This document shows positions 1 to 7,803 of a stretch of DNA of 23,611 nt, piece after piece. Positions within the stretch are counted from its first letter, which is position 1. Each line of letters starts with the position of its first letter. The notes below the pieces were generated by a model, which was not told where the DNA came from, searched no databases, and saw nothing but the letters and a program-made list of their open reading frames with translations. Location: contig NZ_JASNGB010000017.1 in assembly GCF_030271215.1 (NCBI RefSeq), forward strand, positions 1 through 23,611. The letters are read 5' to 3'. This DNA comes from Deinococcus rhizophilus (GTDB lineage: Bacteria; Deinococcota; Deinococci; Deinococcales; Deinococcaceae). The position numbers and the translations under genes are program-made.

Positions 1-956
1 TCGCCCGCGCCCGTCACGTCGGCCACGCTGGCGGGCAGGGCGGGCAGTTCGGCCACGCCGTCCACGGTGGACAGCAGGCTGCCGCGTTCGCCCCGGCGCA
101 CCCACACCGTCCCCACGCCCCGCGCGTGCAGTTCGCTCGCTGCGCTCCGCAGGGCCTCCACCGTGTCGGGGACCGCCCGGCCCACCAGCGCCCCGAGTTC
201 CCCCACATTCGGCGTGACCGTGTGCGGAGCGAGCCCGGCCTCGAGCGCCGGGAGCAGCCGCGCGGCCTTGGGTTCGCTGACGGGCTCGAAGACGACGGGC
301 ACCCCCGCCCCGCTGCACAGGGAGAGCAGGTGGGTCAGCGTCTCGGGGCTGAGGTTGCCGTCTGCCACGACCCAGGCGGCGCCGCGCAGCACGGCCCGGC
401 GCTCCTGCAGGGCGGCGGGGGTCAGGGCGTCCATGCTGCCCATCGCGGCGACGGCGATCAGCAGTTCGCCCCGGTCGTCCAGCACCGCCGTGTAGGTGCC
501 CGTCGGCCCGTCGAGCCGCAGGACCGAGCGCACGTCCACGCCCGCCGCTTCTGTCTCGCGCAGCAGCAGGTCGCCGTGGGGGTCGCGGCCCACCGCCGTG
601 ATCAGGCGGGTGTCCACGCCCAGCCGCACGAGGTTCTCGGCGATGTTGCGGGCCACGCCGCCGGGGGCCTGGGTGCCTGTGCCCGGATTGCTGGTGCCGG
701 GTGCGGCGGGCGCGAGCGTCCGGGCCTTGATGTCCATGTTCGCCCCGCCCACCACCATCACGTAGGGGGCGGCGTCGGGGGCCACCACGTAGCCGCGCCC
801 CAGCAGCGCTCCCTTGCGGATCAGGTTGCTGACATGCACATTGACCGCCCCGCGCGAGGTCCCCAGCCGCCGGGCCAGTTCCTCCGGCGTGCTCAGCGGG
901 GCTTCGCGGATCAGGGCCAGTAGGTCGCGTTCGCGGTCGGTCAGGGGCGAGGGCAT
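1..956 (-). CDS. HTH-PfkB family kinase (YeiI/pseudouridine-kinase-like), C-terminus cut by window edge
   Basis: Fusion of an N-terminal winged helix-turn-helix (about residues 5-57) to a PfkB/ribokinase-fold kinase. The translation begins MPSPLTDRERDLLALIREAP; the HTH is followed by VVGGANMDI, the sugar/nucleoside-binding GGVARNIAENL stretch, and DVTGAGD at the window edge, which is the start of the PfkB catalytic signature with its Asp base. This layout matches E. coli YeiI and, in the kinase half, pseudouridine kinase (NPGT..PGGV.RNIA.NL). It should phosphorylate a nucleoside or sugar in the cytosol; the HTH suggests it also regulates transcription. 318 codons are visible with no stop. The start is the ATG at 956, preceded by a TATTCT -10 box and overlapping palindromes. 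It lies 31 bp downstream of the CitE-like gene. Substrate is not provable: pseudouridine, ribose or another nucleoside are all possible. A psuG partner would lie beyond the left edge. Confidence 0.88.
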   Translation of the reverse strand, partial: MPSPLTDRERDLLALIREAPLSTPEELARRLGTSRGAVNVHVSNLIRKGALLGRGYVVAPDAAPYVMVVGGANMDIKARTLAPAAPGTSNPGTGTQAPGGVARNIAENLVRLGVDTRLITAVGRDPHGDLLLRETEAAGVDVRSVLRLDGPTGTYTAVLDDRGELLIAVAAMGSMDALTPAALQERRAVLRGAAWVVADGNLSPETLTHLLSLCSGAGVPVVFEPVSEPKAARLLPALEAGLAPHTVTPNVGELGALVGRAVPDTVEALRSAASELHARGVGTVWVRRGERGSLLSTVDGVAELPALPASVADVTGAG

Positions 957-993
957 GGCTTAATCAGAATAAGCCTCTTGTGTGCGCTTAAGC
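957..993 (-). promoter_or_regulatory. Promoter with paired palindromes before the HTH-PfkB gene
   Basis: On the minus strand, TTGCTT (990-995) and TATTCT (966-971) are 18 bp apart, and TATTCT ends 9 nt before the ATG at 956. Two inverted repeats sit on these elements: GGCTTA-7 nt-TAAGCC (957-975) across the -10, and the perfect palindrome GCTTAAGC (986-993) at the -35. Both share the core GCTTA. A repressor operator, perhaps bound by the gene's own HTH domain, is inferred. Confidence 0.45.
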
Positions 994-1827
994 AAGGGGT
1001 GAGTCCGGCCTCGTCGCCTCCCACAGCGCCAGCGTCTCCTGGGCCTCGTCCACGTGCATTCCCTCGACCAGGGCACCCCGGTAGGTCGCCACGCTGCGCC
1101 CCCCGGCCCGCGCCTCGGCCCAGGCGGCGATCAGGCCCCGCGCCGCGTCCGCCTCGGCCTCCGACACGCCAAAAGCCCGGTTGGCGATTTCCACCTGGCC
1201 GGGATGAATGACCGTCTTGCCGGAAAAGCCCAGGGTGCGGCCCTGCCCACACTCGCGCCCGAAACCCTCGGGGTCGCGCACATCGTTGTACACGGCGTCC
1301 AGGGGCACCTTGCCGTGGGCGCGGGCGGCGAGCACCACCGCCGAGAGGGCGTGCAGCAGGGGCGTCCGGGAAGGGCCGGGCCGGGTCCGCAGCGCCCGCG
1401 CGAGGTCGTTGGCCCCCACGATCAGCCCCGCCACCCCGGGCGCGGCGGCGATCCCGGCGGCCCGCAGCACGCCGGTCGGCGTCTCGATCATGGCCCAGAG
1501 GGGTACGCGAAGGTGGAGGTCGCGCACGGTGACCGCGTCCTCCACCTTGGGGAGCACCAGCCCCTCGGCTCCGGCCCGCAGCGCCAGCTCGCGGTCGGCG
1601 TGTTCCCAGGGAGTGCCCAGCCCGTTGACCCGCACCAGCACGGGCACCCGCCACGGCGTCCGCAGCGCGGCGGCCACATTCTCACGGGCCGCGTCCTTGT
1701 GCTCGGGCGCGACGGCGTCCTCCAGATCGAGAATCACGGCGTCTGCCCCCAGTGTGCGGGCCCTGTCGATGGCGCGGGGCTTGTCGCCCGGCACGTACAG
1801 CACCGAGCGCCAGGGCCTAGCGCTCAC
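988..1827 (-). CDS. CitE-like HpcH/HpaI-family lyase
   Basis: A 279-aa protein of the citrate-lyase beta / malyl-CoA lyase family (TIM barrel, Mg2+-dependent C-C bond cleavage or thioester chemistry on CoA or small dicarboxylates). Visible family motifs are RSVLYVPGDKP at the N-terminus, DLEDAV (residues 34-39), the substrate Arg in RVNG (R66), the metal ligands E115 in MIETPTG and D141 in GANDLA, and GFSGKTVIHPGQV late in the chain. Length is normal for stand-alone CitE homologues (bacterial CitE-like, human CLYBL), and no citrate lyase alpha or gamma subunit is nearby, so citramalyl-CoA lyase or malyl-CoA lyase/thioesterase-like activity is more likely than citrate lyase. The start is GTG at 1827, with GGAGGAG just upstream. 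It overlaps the end of a 33-codon ORF by 11 nt and is followed after 31 bp by the HTH-PfkB kinase. Confidence 0.88.
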   Translation of the reverse strand: MSARPWRSVLYVPGDKPRAIDRARTLGADAVILDLEDAVAPEHKDAARENVAAALRTPWRVPVLVRVNGLGTPWEHADRELALRAGAEGLVLPKVEDAVTVRDLHLRVPLWAMIETPTGVLRAAGIAAAPGVAGLIVGANDLARALRTRPGPSRTPLLHALSAVVLAARAHGKVPLDAVYNDVRDPEGFGRECGQGRTLGFSGKTVIHPGQVEIANRAFGVSEAEADAARGLIAAWAEARAGGRSVATYRGALVEGMHVDEAQETLALWEATRPDSPLA

Positions 1828-1918
1828 GCCGCGCCTCCTCCCGGCGGCGGGACCGCGCCGCGCTCGACGCGAGCAGGAAGGGCAACAGGGCCAGCAGGAA
1901 GCGCAGGGGGCGGGGCAT
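1817..1918 (-). CDS. Leaderless 33-aa membrane-peptide ORF overlapping the CitE-like start
   Basis: ATG at 1918, stop TAG at 1819-1817. The translation starts MPRPLRFLLALLPFLLASSA and continues as a highly charged Arg/Glu tail, so it reads as one hydrophobic helix plus a charged cytosolic end, or a short signal sequence. It has no Shine-Dalgarno, but TAACCT ends 6 nt before the ATG, the pattern of a leaderless start. Its last 11 nt overlap the GTG start of the CitE-like gene, and the strong GGAGGAG for that gene lies inside this ORF. It could be a small membrane protein or a leader ORF that couples translation to the lyase. Function unknown; such a short ORF could be chance. Confidence 0.4.
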   Translation of the reverse strand: MPRPLRFLLALLPFLLASSAARSRRREEARRER

Positions 1919-1924
1919 GGAGTC

Positions 1925-1954
1925 AGGTTACCCGTCTGGAGGGCGCACGTTCAG
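1925..1954 (-). promoter_or_regulatory. Promoter for the small ORF / CitE-like / HTH-PfkB unit
   Basis: Minus-strand CTGAAC (-35-like, 1949-1954), 18-bp spacer, TAACCT (-10, 1925-1930), then 6 nt to the ATG at 1918. The geometry predicts transcription starting at or within a base or two of the start codon. Confidence 0.5.
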
Positions 1955-2129
1955 ACCAGCGCACCGCCGGGCACGGGCCACGGTCAGAGCCCGCTCCTGC
2001 AGCCTGAAGGTGGTCTCCCGGTTCTCAGGCCAGCACCCGGCGGCCTGGCCGTGGTCTGCGGTCTCCTCGATCTCGGGGGGTGGACGGAAGGCCGGGCGAT
2101 GCAGCTCCAGACCTATTCCAGTCCCAGGC

Positions 2130-2513
2130 TTATCCCAGCCCCCAGATGCTCGCCGGGGCCAGTTCCAGCACGTTTCCGGCGGGGTCGTGAAAGTAGAGGC
2201 TCTCGCCCCGGGTGCCCCAGGCGTAGCGGGTGACGGTCAGGCCGTGGCCCTCCAGCCTCGTCTGCCACGCGTCCGTCTCCTCGCGGGGAATGGCGAGGCA
2301 GGCGTGTCCGCCCGGTTTGCCCGCGTGCGGGGGCACGTCGCCGGGCTGGGCGCTGGCCTCCGGATGGAAGATCAGCAGCATGGAGCCGCTCAACCGGTAG
2401 AACAGGTGCCGCCCGGCCACCTTGCCGTACAGCGGGAGGCCGAGCACCTCCGAATAGAAGGTCTCGGCCCGGCCAAGGTCGTCCACGTAGAGGCAGGTTT
2501 CGAGGGCACGCAT
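2130..2513 (-). CDS. VOC (glyoxalase/bleomycin-resistance) family protein
   Basis: A 127-aa single-module vicinal-oxygen-chelate protein with two beta-alpha-beta-beta-beta repeats: the first from ALETCLYVDDLGRAETFYSE, the second around HACLAIPREETDAW, ending in the typical GNVLELAPAS strand whose Glu is a usual metal ligand. Family members dimerise and hold a divalent metal for isomerase, ring-cleavage or antibiotic-binding roles. The first-strand metal ligand position is Thr (ETCLYV) rather than His, so assignment as true glyoxalase I is not supported. The ATG at 2513 lacks a Shine-Dalgarno, but TAAGCT (2520-2525) ends 6 nt upstream, so it is probably leaderless and transcribed separately from the RIO kinase 72 bp upstream. 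Substrate unknown. Confidence 0.85.
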   Translation of the reverse strand: MRALETCLYVDDLGRAETFYSEVLGLPLYGKVAGRHLFYRLSGSMLLIFHPEASAQPGDVPPHAGKPGGHACLAIPREETDAWQTRLEGHGLTVTRYAWGTRGESLYFHDPAGNVLELAPASIWGLG

Positions 2514-2519
2514 GGGGAG

Positions 2520-2525
2520 AGCTTA
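2520..2525 (-). promoter_or_regulatory. Leaderless -10 box (TAAGCT) for the VOC gene
   Basis: TAAGCT on the minus strand followed by 6 nt and ATG. No clear -35 at 17-18 bp. It directly abuts the hairpin at 2527-2574. Confidence 0.4.
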
Positions 2526-2526
2526 G

Positions 2527-2574
2527 AGCCGCCAGCTTCCAGCAGCCAGCCAAATAAGCTGGGAGCTGGCGGCT
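2527..2574. repeat. 17-bp-stem inverted repeat between RIO kinase and VOC genes
   Basis: Left arm 2527-2543 (AGCCGCCAGCTTCCAGC) and right arm 2558-2574 (GCTGGGAGCTGGCGGCT) pair over 17 positions, with one G-T wobble and a 14-nt A-rich loop. It sits 11 nt after the RIO kinase stop and directly before the VOC promoter. It could act as that gene's terminator or be a copy of a dispersed intergenic repeat; the composition, built from CCAGC/GCTGG blocks, resembles a small mobile repeat. No T run follows on the minus strand. Confidence 0.6.
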
Positions 2575-2585
2575 GGCCGCTTCCT

Positions 2586-3455
2586 TTACGGCAGCAGCAG
2601 GCGCGGGGTCGGCCCCGGTCCCAGGGCGCGGCGCTGCACCTCGCGCAAGGTGGCCTCGCCGCTCTCCTGTACGCCGTGGCGCCGGAAGGAGGTCGCCAGG
2701 CTCTGGGCGTCGCGGGCGAGCAGGTCGCGGAAATGGGGATTTTGGCGGGTGGTCAGTTGCGGAAAGTCGATGATCGTCACGGTGTTCTCCCACCACAGGA
2801 GGTTGTAGGTGCTGTAGTCGCCGTGGGCGTAGCCCAGCCGCAGCATGTGCGCCATGCCGGACAGGGCCTGGTCCCAGGCGCGGCGGGCTTCTGCGGGTGT
2901 CAGGGCGGCCTCGCTCAGGCGGGGGGCGGGCTGGTCCTCCTCCCCGATCAGGCGCATCAGGACGGCGGGGGCGGCCGCGCTGTAGTCGAACGGTGATGGG
3001 CCGACCAGCGGTTCGGGGACGCTCAGCCCCGCCTCCCAGAGGTGCCACAGGTGCGCGTACTCGGCGCAGACCCAGCCCTGGTGCAGCATCTCCAGGCCCT
3101 TGCGGCTGCGGCCCGCCATCGCCTTGGCGGCCCGCGCGTCGGGGACATACACCCCGGCGCGGTAAACCTCGTCGCGCTGGAAGGAGCGGGCCTGCAGGTC
3201 GCGGTAGAGCTTGAGCAGCAGCGTGCCGCGCGGCCCACGGGCGACGTAGGCGGTGGCTTCCTTGCCGCTCCCCAGTTCAGCGACGACCTCGTGAACGTGG
3301 CCCAGGGCCTTGAGCCGGGCGATCACGTCGTCCTCGGGGGTGTCGTCTCCCTCGGCGATCAGGGCGGCGACGCGGCGGCGGCCCTGGGGGGCACGGCGTG
3401 GGCGGCGGAATTTCTCCTCGCCGGGGGCGTCGTCCCCGTAATGGCGGCCCTTCAT
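2586..3455 (-). CDS. RIO-type atypical serine kinase/ATPase
   Basis: A 289-aa bacterial RIO1-like protein. Key motifs are the P-loop GSGKEATAY (residues 62-70, compare STGKEANVY of Rio1), the catalytic Lys K82 in LLLKLY, the catalytic loop HGDYSTYN (211-218, Asp213 and Asn218) and the metal-binding IIDFPQ (Asp230). A basic 28-residue N-terminus (RRPRRAPQGRRR) could bind RNA. Archaeal and eukaryotic Rio proteins act as ATPases in small-subunit ribosome maturation; the bacterial role is not settled. The start is ATG at 3455 with GAGG about 7 nt upstream, and a 42-codon ORF ends 15 nt upstream. Family assignment is firm; any role in ribosome assembly here is inference. Confidence 0.9.
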   Translation of the reverse strand: MKGRHYGDDAPGEEKFRRPRRAPQGRRRVAALIAEGDDTPEDDVIARLKALGHVHEVVAELGSGKEATAYVARGPRGTLLLKLYRDLQARSFQRDEVYRAGVYVPDARAAKAMAGRSRKGLEMLHQGWVCAEYAHLWHLWEAGLSVPEPLVGPSPFDYSAAAPAVLMRLIGEEDQPAPRLSEAALTPAEARRAWDQALSGMAHMLRLGYAHGDYSTYNLLWWENTVTIIDFPQLTTRQNPHFRDLLARDAQSLATSFRRHGVQESGEATLREVQRRALGPGPTPRLLLP

Positions 3456-3470
3456 GGGCGCCTCGGGGGT

Positions 3471-3599
3471 TCAGGGGGCGGTGGTGGCCAGAATGGTCCA
3501 GAGGGAAGATGCAGCACAGCGGCTCCTGTCGGGTCGGGCGGGGGCGGCGGGGGGGGTCCCCTGGGTCGCGGTCCGGCGGACAATCGGGTTGTCGGTCAT
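3471..3599 (-). CDS. 42-aa upstream ORF before the RIO kinase
   Basis: ATG at 3599 with a near-perfect AGGAGG 8 nt upstream; TGA at 3473-3471, 15 nt before the RIO kinase ATG. The product begins MTDNPIVRRTATQG and is Pro/Ala/Arg/Thr-rich with two adjacent Trp/Leu residues near its end; no domain is recognised. The ribosome-binding site is much stronger than that of the kinase, so this may be a genuine small protein or a coupling leader. It is co-directional and probably co-transcribed. Composition is close to what random GC-rich sequence gives, so confidence rests on the binding site and spacing. Confidence 0.45.
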   Translation of the reverse strand: MTDNPIVRRTATQGTPPAAPARPDRSRCAASSLWTILATTAP

Positions 3600-3716
3600 A
3601 TGCAGCACCTCCTCTCGGTGATGCGCCCACCGTAGCAGGCAAATCGGGCCGCTGCCACAGTTCGCAGGAGCGCTAGGCCATCACGCGTAGGGGTCTTTTG
3701 GACCGCCGCTGACCTG

Positions 3717-3748
3717 CCGTCCAGTGCCCTTCTTCCGTCCAGTGCCCT
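3717..3748. repeat. Two direct copies of a 14-bp intergenic repeat
   Basis: CCGTCCAGTGCCCT occurs at 3717-3730 and again at 3735-3748 (period 18) in the 154-bp gap between the 99-aa gene and the 42-codon ORF. The rest of the gap shows only a short inverted repeat (CGGTG/CACCG near 3616-3632) just upstream of the AGGAGG. Confidence 0.6.
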
Positions 3749-3753
3749 ATCGG

Positions 3754-4053
3754 TCAGTCTTTCCACTCCGCCACCGGGATGAAGTCCACGCCCTCGGTCT
3801 CGGTCCCGGTCACCCGGTAGCGGCTGTCGAAGCGCACGACGAGTTCGCCCCGGTCGAAGTGCCCCGGGCTGATCACCGGCTTGCGGAACAGGTAGCCGCC
3901 CCCGTCGTCCGCGCCGATATGGGCGGCCTTGGTGAAGCGGAACTCGACCACCTCGCCGTGCCCGCGCGTGCGCACCCGCACCCGGAAGGTGCCGGGGTCG
4001 TCCTGCCGCACCAGGGGATGCCCGGAGGGGGTACGCCGGAAAAGACTGAACAT
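3754..4053 (-). CDS. Conserved-looking 99-aa protein of unknown function
   Basis: Starts MFSLFRRTPSGHPLVRQDDP and is predicted mostly beta-strand: alternating charged/hydrophobic stretches such as TFRVRVRTRGHGEVVEFRFT and GELVVRFDSRYRVTGTE. No catalytic motif or membrane segment is seen, so it is probably a small soluble cytosolic protein. Its ATG shares one base with the TGA of the M20 peptidase gene (TGATG at 4051-4055), so it is translationally coupled to that gene. No function is assigned. Confidence 0.75.
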   Translation of the reverse strand: MFSLFRRTPSGHPLVRQDDPGTFRVRVRTRGHGEVVEFRFTKAAHIGADDGGGYLFRKPVISPGHFDRGELVVRFDSRYRVTGTETEGVDFIPVAEWKD

Positions 4054-5162
4054 CACAGCACCTGCATCAGCCGGGTCAGCAGCCGCACGTGGTCGGGCCA
4101 GCGGTCGAGCCGGACGTGCTCGTGGGCGGCGTGCGCCCCGTCGCCGGGTGCCCCCAGTCCGTCCAACGTGGGGCACAGCGGCGCGGTGAAGTTGCCGTCG
4201 CTGCCGCCGCCGACGACCTCCCCCGTGACCTCGAAGCCCAGTTCGCGGGCGACCGCCTGCGCCTGTTCGAAGAGGCGGTCGGTGCCGGGGCCGCGCTCGA
4301 AGGGCGGGCGGTTGAGGCCCCCGGTGACGGTCAGGGCCACGCGGGGGTCCTGCGGTTCCAGGCCCCCCATGCCCGCCGTCACCCGCTCGGCCTCGGCCAG
4401 GGTCGCCACCCGCACGTCGATGTCCAGGGTGCAGGCCGCCGGAATCACGTTCACGGCCCCGCCCCCGGCGATGCGCCCGACGCTCACGGTGGTCCCCACC
4501 TCCGGGCGGGCCAGGGCCTGCGCGGCGAGGACGGCGCGGGCGGCCTCGGTGACCGCGCTCGCGCCCTCCTCCGGCTTGTTGCCCGCGTGCGAGGCGACCC
4601 CCTGAAAGTGCAGGTGAAAGTCGCCCACCCCCTTGCGGCCCACCTTCAGCGCGTGGGTGTCGGCCACGGGGGGCTCGATCACCAGCACCGTGCGGCTCTC
4701 CCGGGCGGCGGCCTCGATGTGGGCGCGGCTGCCCGGGCTGCCGATCTCCTCGTCGGGGGTCAGCAGCAGCACCACGCCGCCGCGCGGCCACCCGCCCTTC
4801 AGCGTTCGCAGCGCGTGAAAGGCCCCCACCAGTCCCGCCTTCATGTCGTAGGTGCCGGGGCCGTACACCCGGTCGCCCTCCACCCGCCACGGCATCGTCG
4901 CCAGCGTGCCGTGCGGCCAGACCGTGTCCGCGTGCGCCAGGATCAGCAGGGGCCGCGCCGCGCCCGTCACCCCGAAGGCAAAGCGCCGGGTCCCGCCGGG
5001 CAGGTGCTCGACCGCCGCGCCGAGGTCCAGTGCCCAGGCTTCGGTCACGTCCATCACCCGGGCGACGGCGGCGGGATCGGTGGAGGGCGATTCGGTCTCG
5101 GTGAGCACCCGCAGGTCGTCCAGCAGGGCACTCAGGTCCGGGGCAGGAGGCAGGGGGGTCAT
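4053..5162 (-). CDS. M20-family (CPG2/glutamate carboxypeptidase-like) metallopeptidase
   Basis: A 369-aa di-zinc hydrolase of the M20/M28 clan, closest in pattern to carboxypeptidase G2 and ArgE/DapE-type enzymes. Visible residues are H77 and D79 in LAHADTV, bridging D106 in GPGTYDMKAG, the catalytic E138 and metal-binding E139 in TPDEEIGS, and the C-terminal ligand H347 in AAHEHV. The dimerisation lid domain lies between about residues 170 and 280. Expected to cleave a C-terminal amino acid or an N-acyl amino acid; no signal peptide, so cytosolic. The first in-frame ATG is at 5171, but it lies inside TAGCAT (5170-5175), which is exactly 7 nt before the ATG at 5162, so the leaderless start at 5162 is preferred. 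Coupled to the 99-aa gene. Confidence 0.88.
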   Translation of the reverse strand: MTPLPPAPDLSALLDDLRVLTETESPSTDPAAVARVMDVTEAWALDLGAAVEHLPGGTRRFAFGVTGAARPLLILAHADTVWPHGTLATMPWRVEGDRVYGPGTYDMKAGLVGAFHALRTLKGGWPRGGVVLLLTPDEEIGSPGSRAHIEAAARESRTVLVIEPPVADTHALKVGRKGVGDFHLHFQGVASHAGNKPEEGASAVTEAARAVLAAQALARPEVGTTVSVGRIAGGGAVNVIPAACTLDIDVRVATLAEAERVTAGMGGLEPQDPRVALTVTGGLNRPPFERGPGTDRLFEQAQAVARELGFEVTGEVVGGGSDGNFTAPLCPTLDGLGAPGDGAHAAHEHVRLDRWPDHVRLLTRLMQVL

Positions 5163-5169
5163 CCTGCCC

Positions 5170-5175
5170 ATGCTA
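5170..5175 (-). promoter_or_regulatory. Leaderless -10 box (TAGCAT) for the M20 peptidase
   Basis: TAGCAT, 7 nt, ATG on the minus strand. The presence of this box decides the start at 5162 over 5171. No -35 match; the region upstream is a GC-rich hairpin. Confidence 0.42.
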
Positions 5176-5208
5176 CGCGCCCCCGCCGGGATGCAGGGCG
5201 GGGGCGCG
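5176..5208. terminator. GC-rich hairpin after the 75-aa gene
   Basis: Perfect 12-bp stem CGCGCCCCCGCC (5176-5187) / GGCGGGGGCGCG (5197-5208) with a 9-nt loop, 33 nt downstream of the 75-aa gene's stop. It lacks a clear U run, so termination strength is uncertain. It also lies immediately upstream of the M20 -10 box. Confidence 0.5.
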
Positions 5209-5241
5209 GGAGAGGTCTGGGCGCAGTGGGGGCCGGGCGTC

Positions 5242-5469
5242 TCAGGTCAGCAGCGCGACCTGCCGGGGGTCGGCCTGCACGGTGGCGCGGCCCTTGAGAT
5301 ACAGGTCGTTGAGCGCCTGCGGTCCGAAGATGCGGGCCAGCCGGGTGCTGGTCAGTTCGATGGTGGTGGTGGTGGTGGTGCTCACCGCCTGGGCCGACCG
5401 TCCGGGGCGCAGCCGCACCCGCACGACGTCGAGGGTGCCCGGGACCCAGGTACACGACAGTTCCTGCAT
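5242..5469 (-). CDS. 75-aa protein of unknown function with a poly-Thr tract
   Basis: ATG at 5469 preceded by AGGAGGT at good spacing. The product begins MQELSCTWVPGTLDVVRVRL and ends with a helical segment LARIFGPQALNDLYLKGRA. In the middle a run of six ACC codons gives TTTTTT, matching a GGT trinucleotide repeat on the plus strand (5361-5380). No family recognised. The strong binding site, clean stop and downstream hairpin support a real monocistronic gene. Two copies of a 16-bp repeat lie just upstream of its ribosome-binding site. Confidence 0.6.
   Translation of the reverse strand: MQELSCTWVPGTLDVVRVRLRPGRSAQAVSTTTTTTIELTSTRLARIFGPQALNDLYLKGRATVQADPRQVALLT
5361..5380. repeat. GGT trinucleotide microsatellite
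   Basis: Six tandem GGT units within the 75-aa gene, read as six Thr codons on the minus strand. Length changes by slippage would stay in frame. Confidence 0.85.
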
Positions 5470-5744
5470 GGGGGGACCTCCTGAAACTGGGGCTGACTGA
5501 AACTGGGGCTGAAGCTGGGGTCTTGGGCCTCTGCCCGGACTGGGCGGGGGGGCCCTCCGGTCCTTCCGGTGTCTCCAGCGTAGGTGGCGTCACTGAGCCG
5601 GGCGGTCAGTCGGGCCGGAAGCCGCCTTGAGCCCCGGTTCACGAGACGGTCCCGCCCCAGGCGCTTTGGGCGCAGCGCCCCTGTACCTGGCTGGCTGTGC
5701 CTGGCTGCCTGTGCTTGGCTTGCCCGGCTGTGCTTGACTGCGGC
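5470..5744. other. 275-bp divergent intergenic region with short tandem repeats
   Basis: Lies between the 75-aa gene (-) and the S9 peptidase (+). Next to the 75-aa gene, CTGAAACTGGGGCTGA occurs twice in tandem (about 5481-5511), followed by a degenerate third unit. Next to the S9 gene (about 5686-5740) there are imperfect repeats of CTGGCTGTGC / CTGTGCTTG. No convincing gene or clear promoter was found; minus-strand TACGCT near 5577-5582 is only a possible -10. Confidence 0.5.
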
Positions 5745-7724
<1,980 letters not shown>

Positions 7725-7745
7725 GCCTGCCCCCCCCAAAGGAGA

Positions 7746-7771
7746 AGGGCCGGGGGTTGCTTCCCGGCCCT
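7746..7771. terminator. Bidirectional terminator hairpin
   Basis: Perfect 9-bp stem AGGGCCGGG (7746-7754) / CCCGGCCCT (7763-7771), loop 8 nt, between the convergent S9 peptidase and RGG-repeat genes, 22 nt after the S9 stop. Confidence 0.65.
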
Positions 7772-7803
7772 CTCTGCATTCAGGCGTCGGCCCTCAGCGG
7801 TGA

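Noticed and set aside
1..956. HTH-PfkB gene as a truncated pseudogene
   Set aside because: The frame is open to the window edge and stops only because the sequence ends within DVTGAGD; there is no internal stop.
2020..2065. Inverted repeat GGCCAG/CTGGCC as a terminator after the VOC gene
   Set aside because: Only 6 bp with an 11-nt loop and no U run; common by chance at this GC content.
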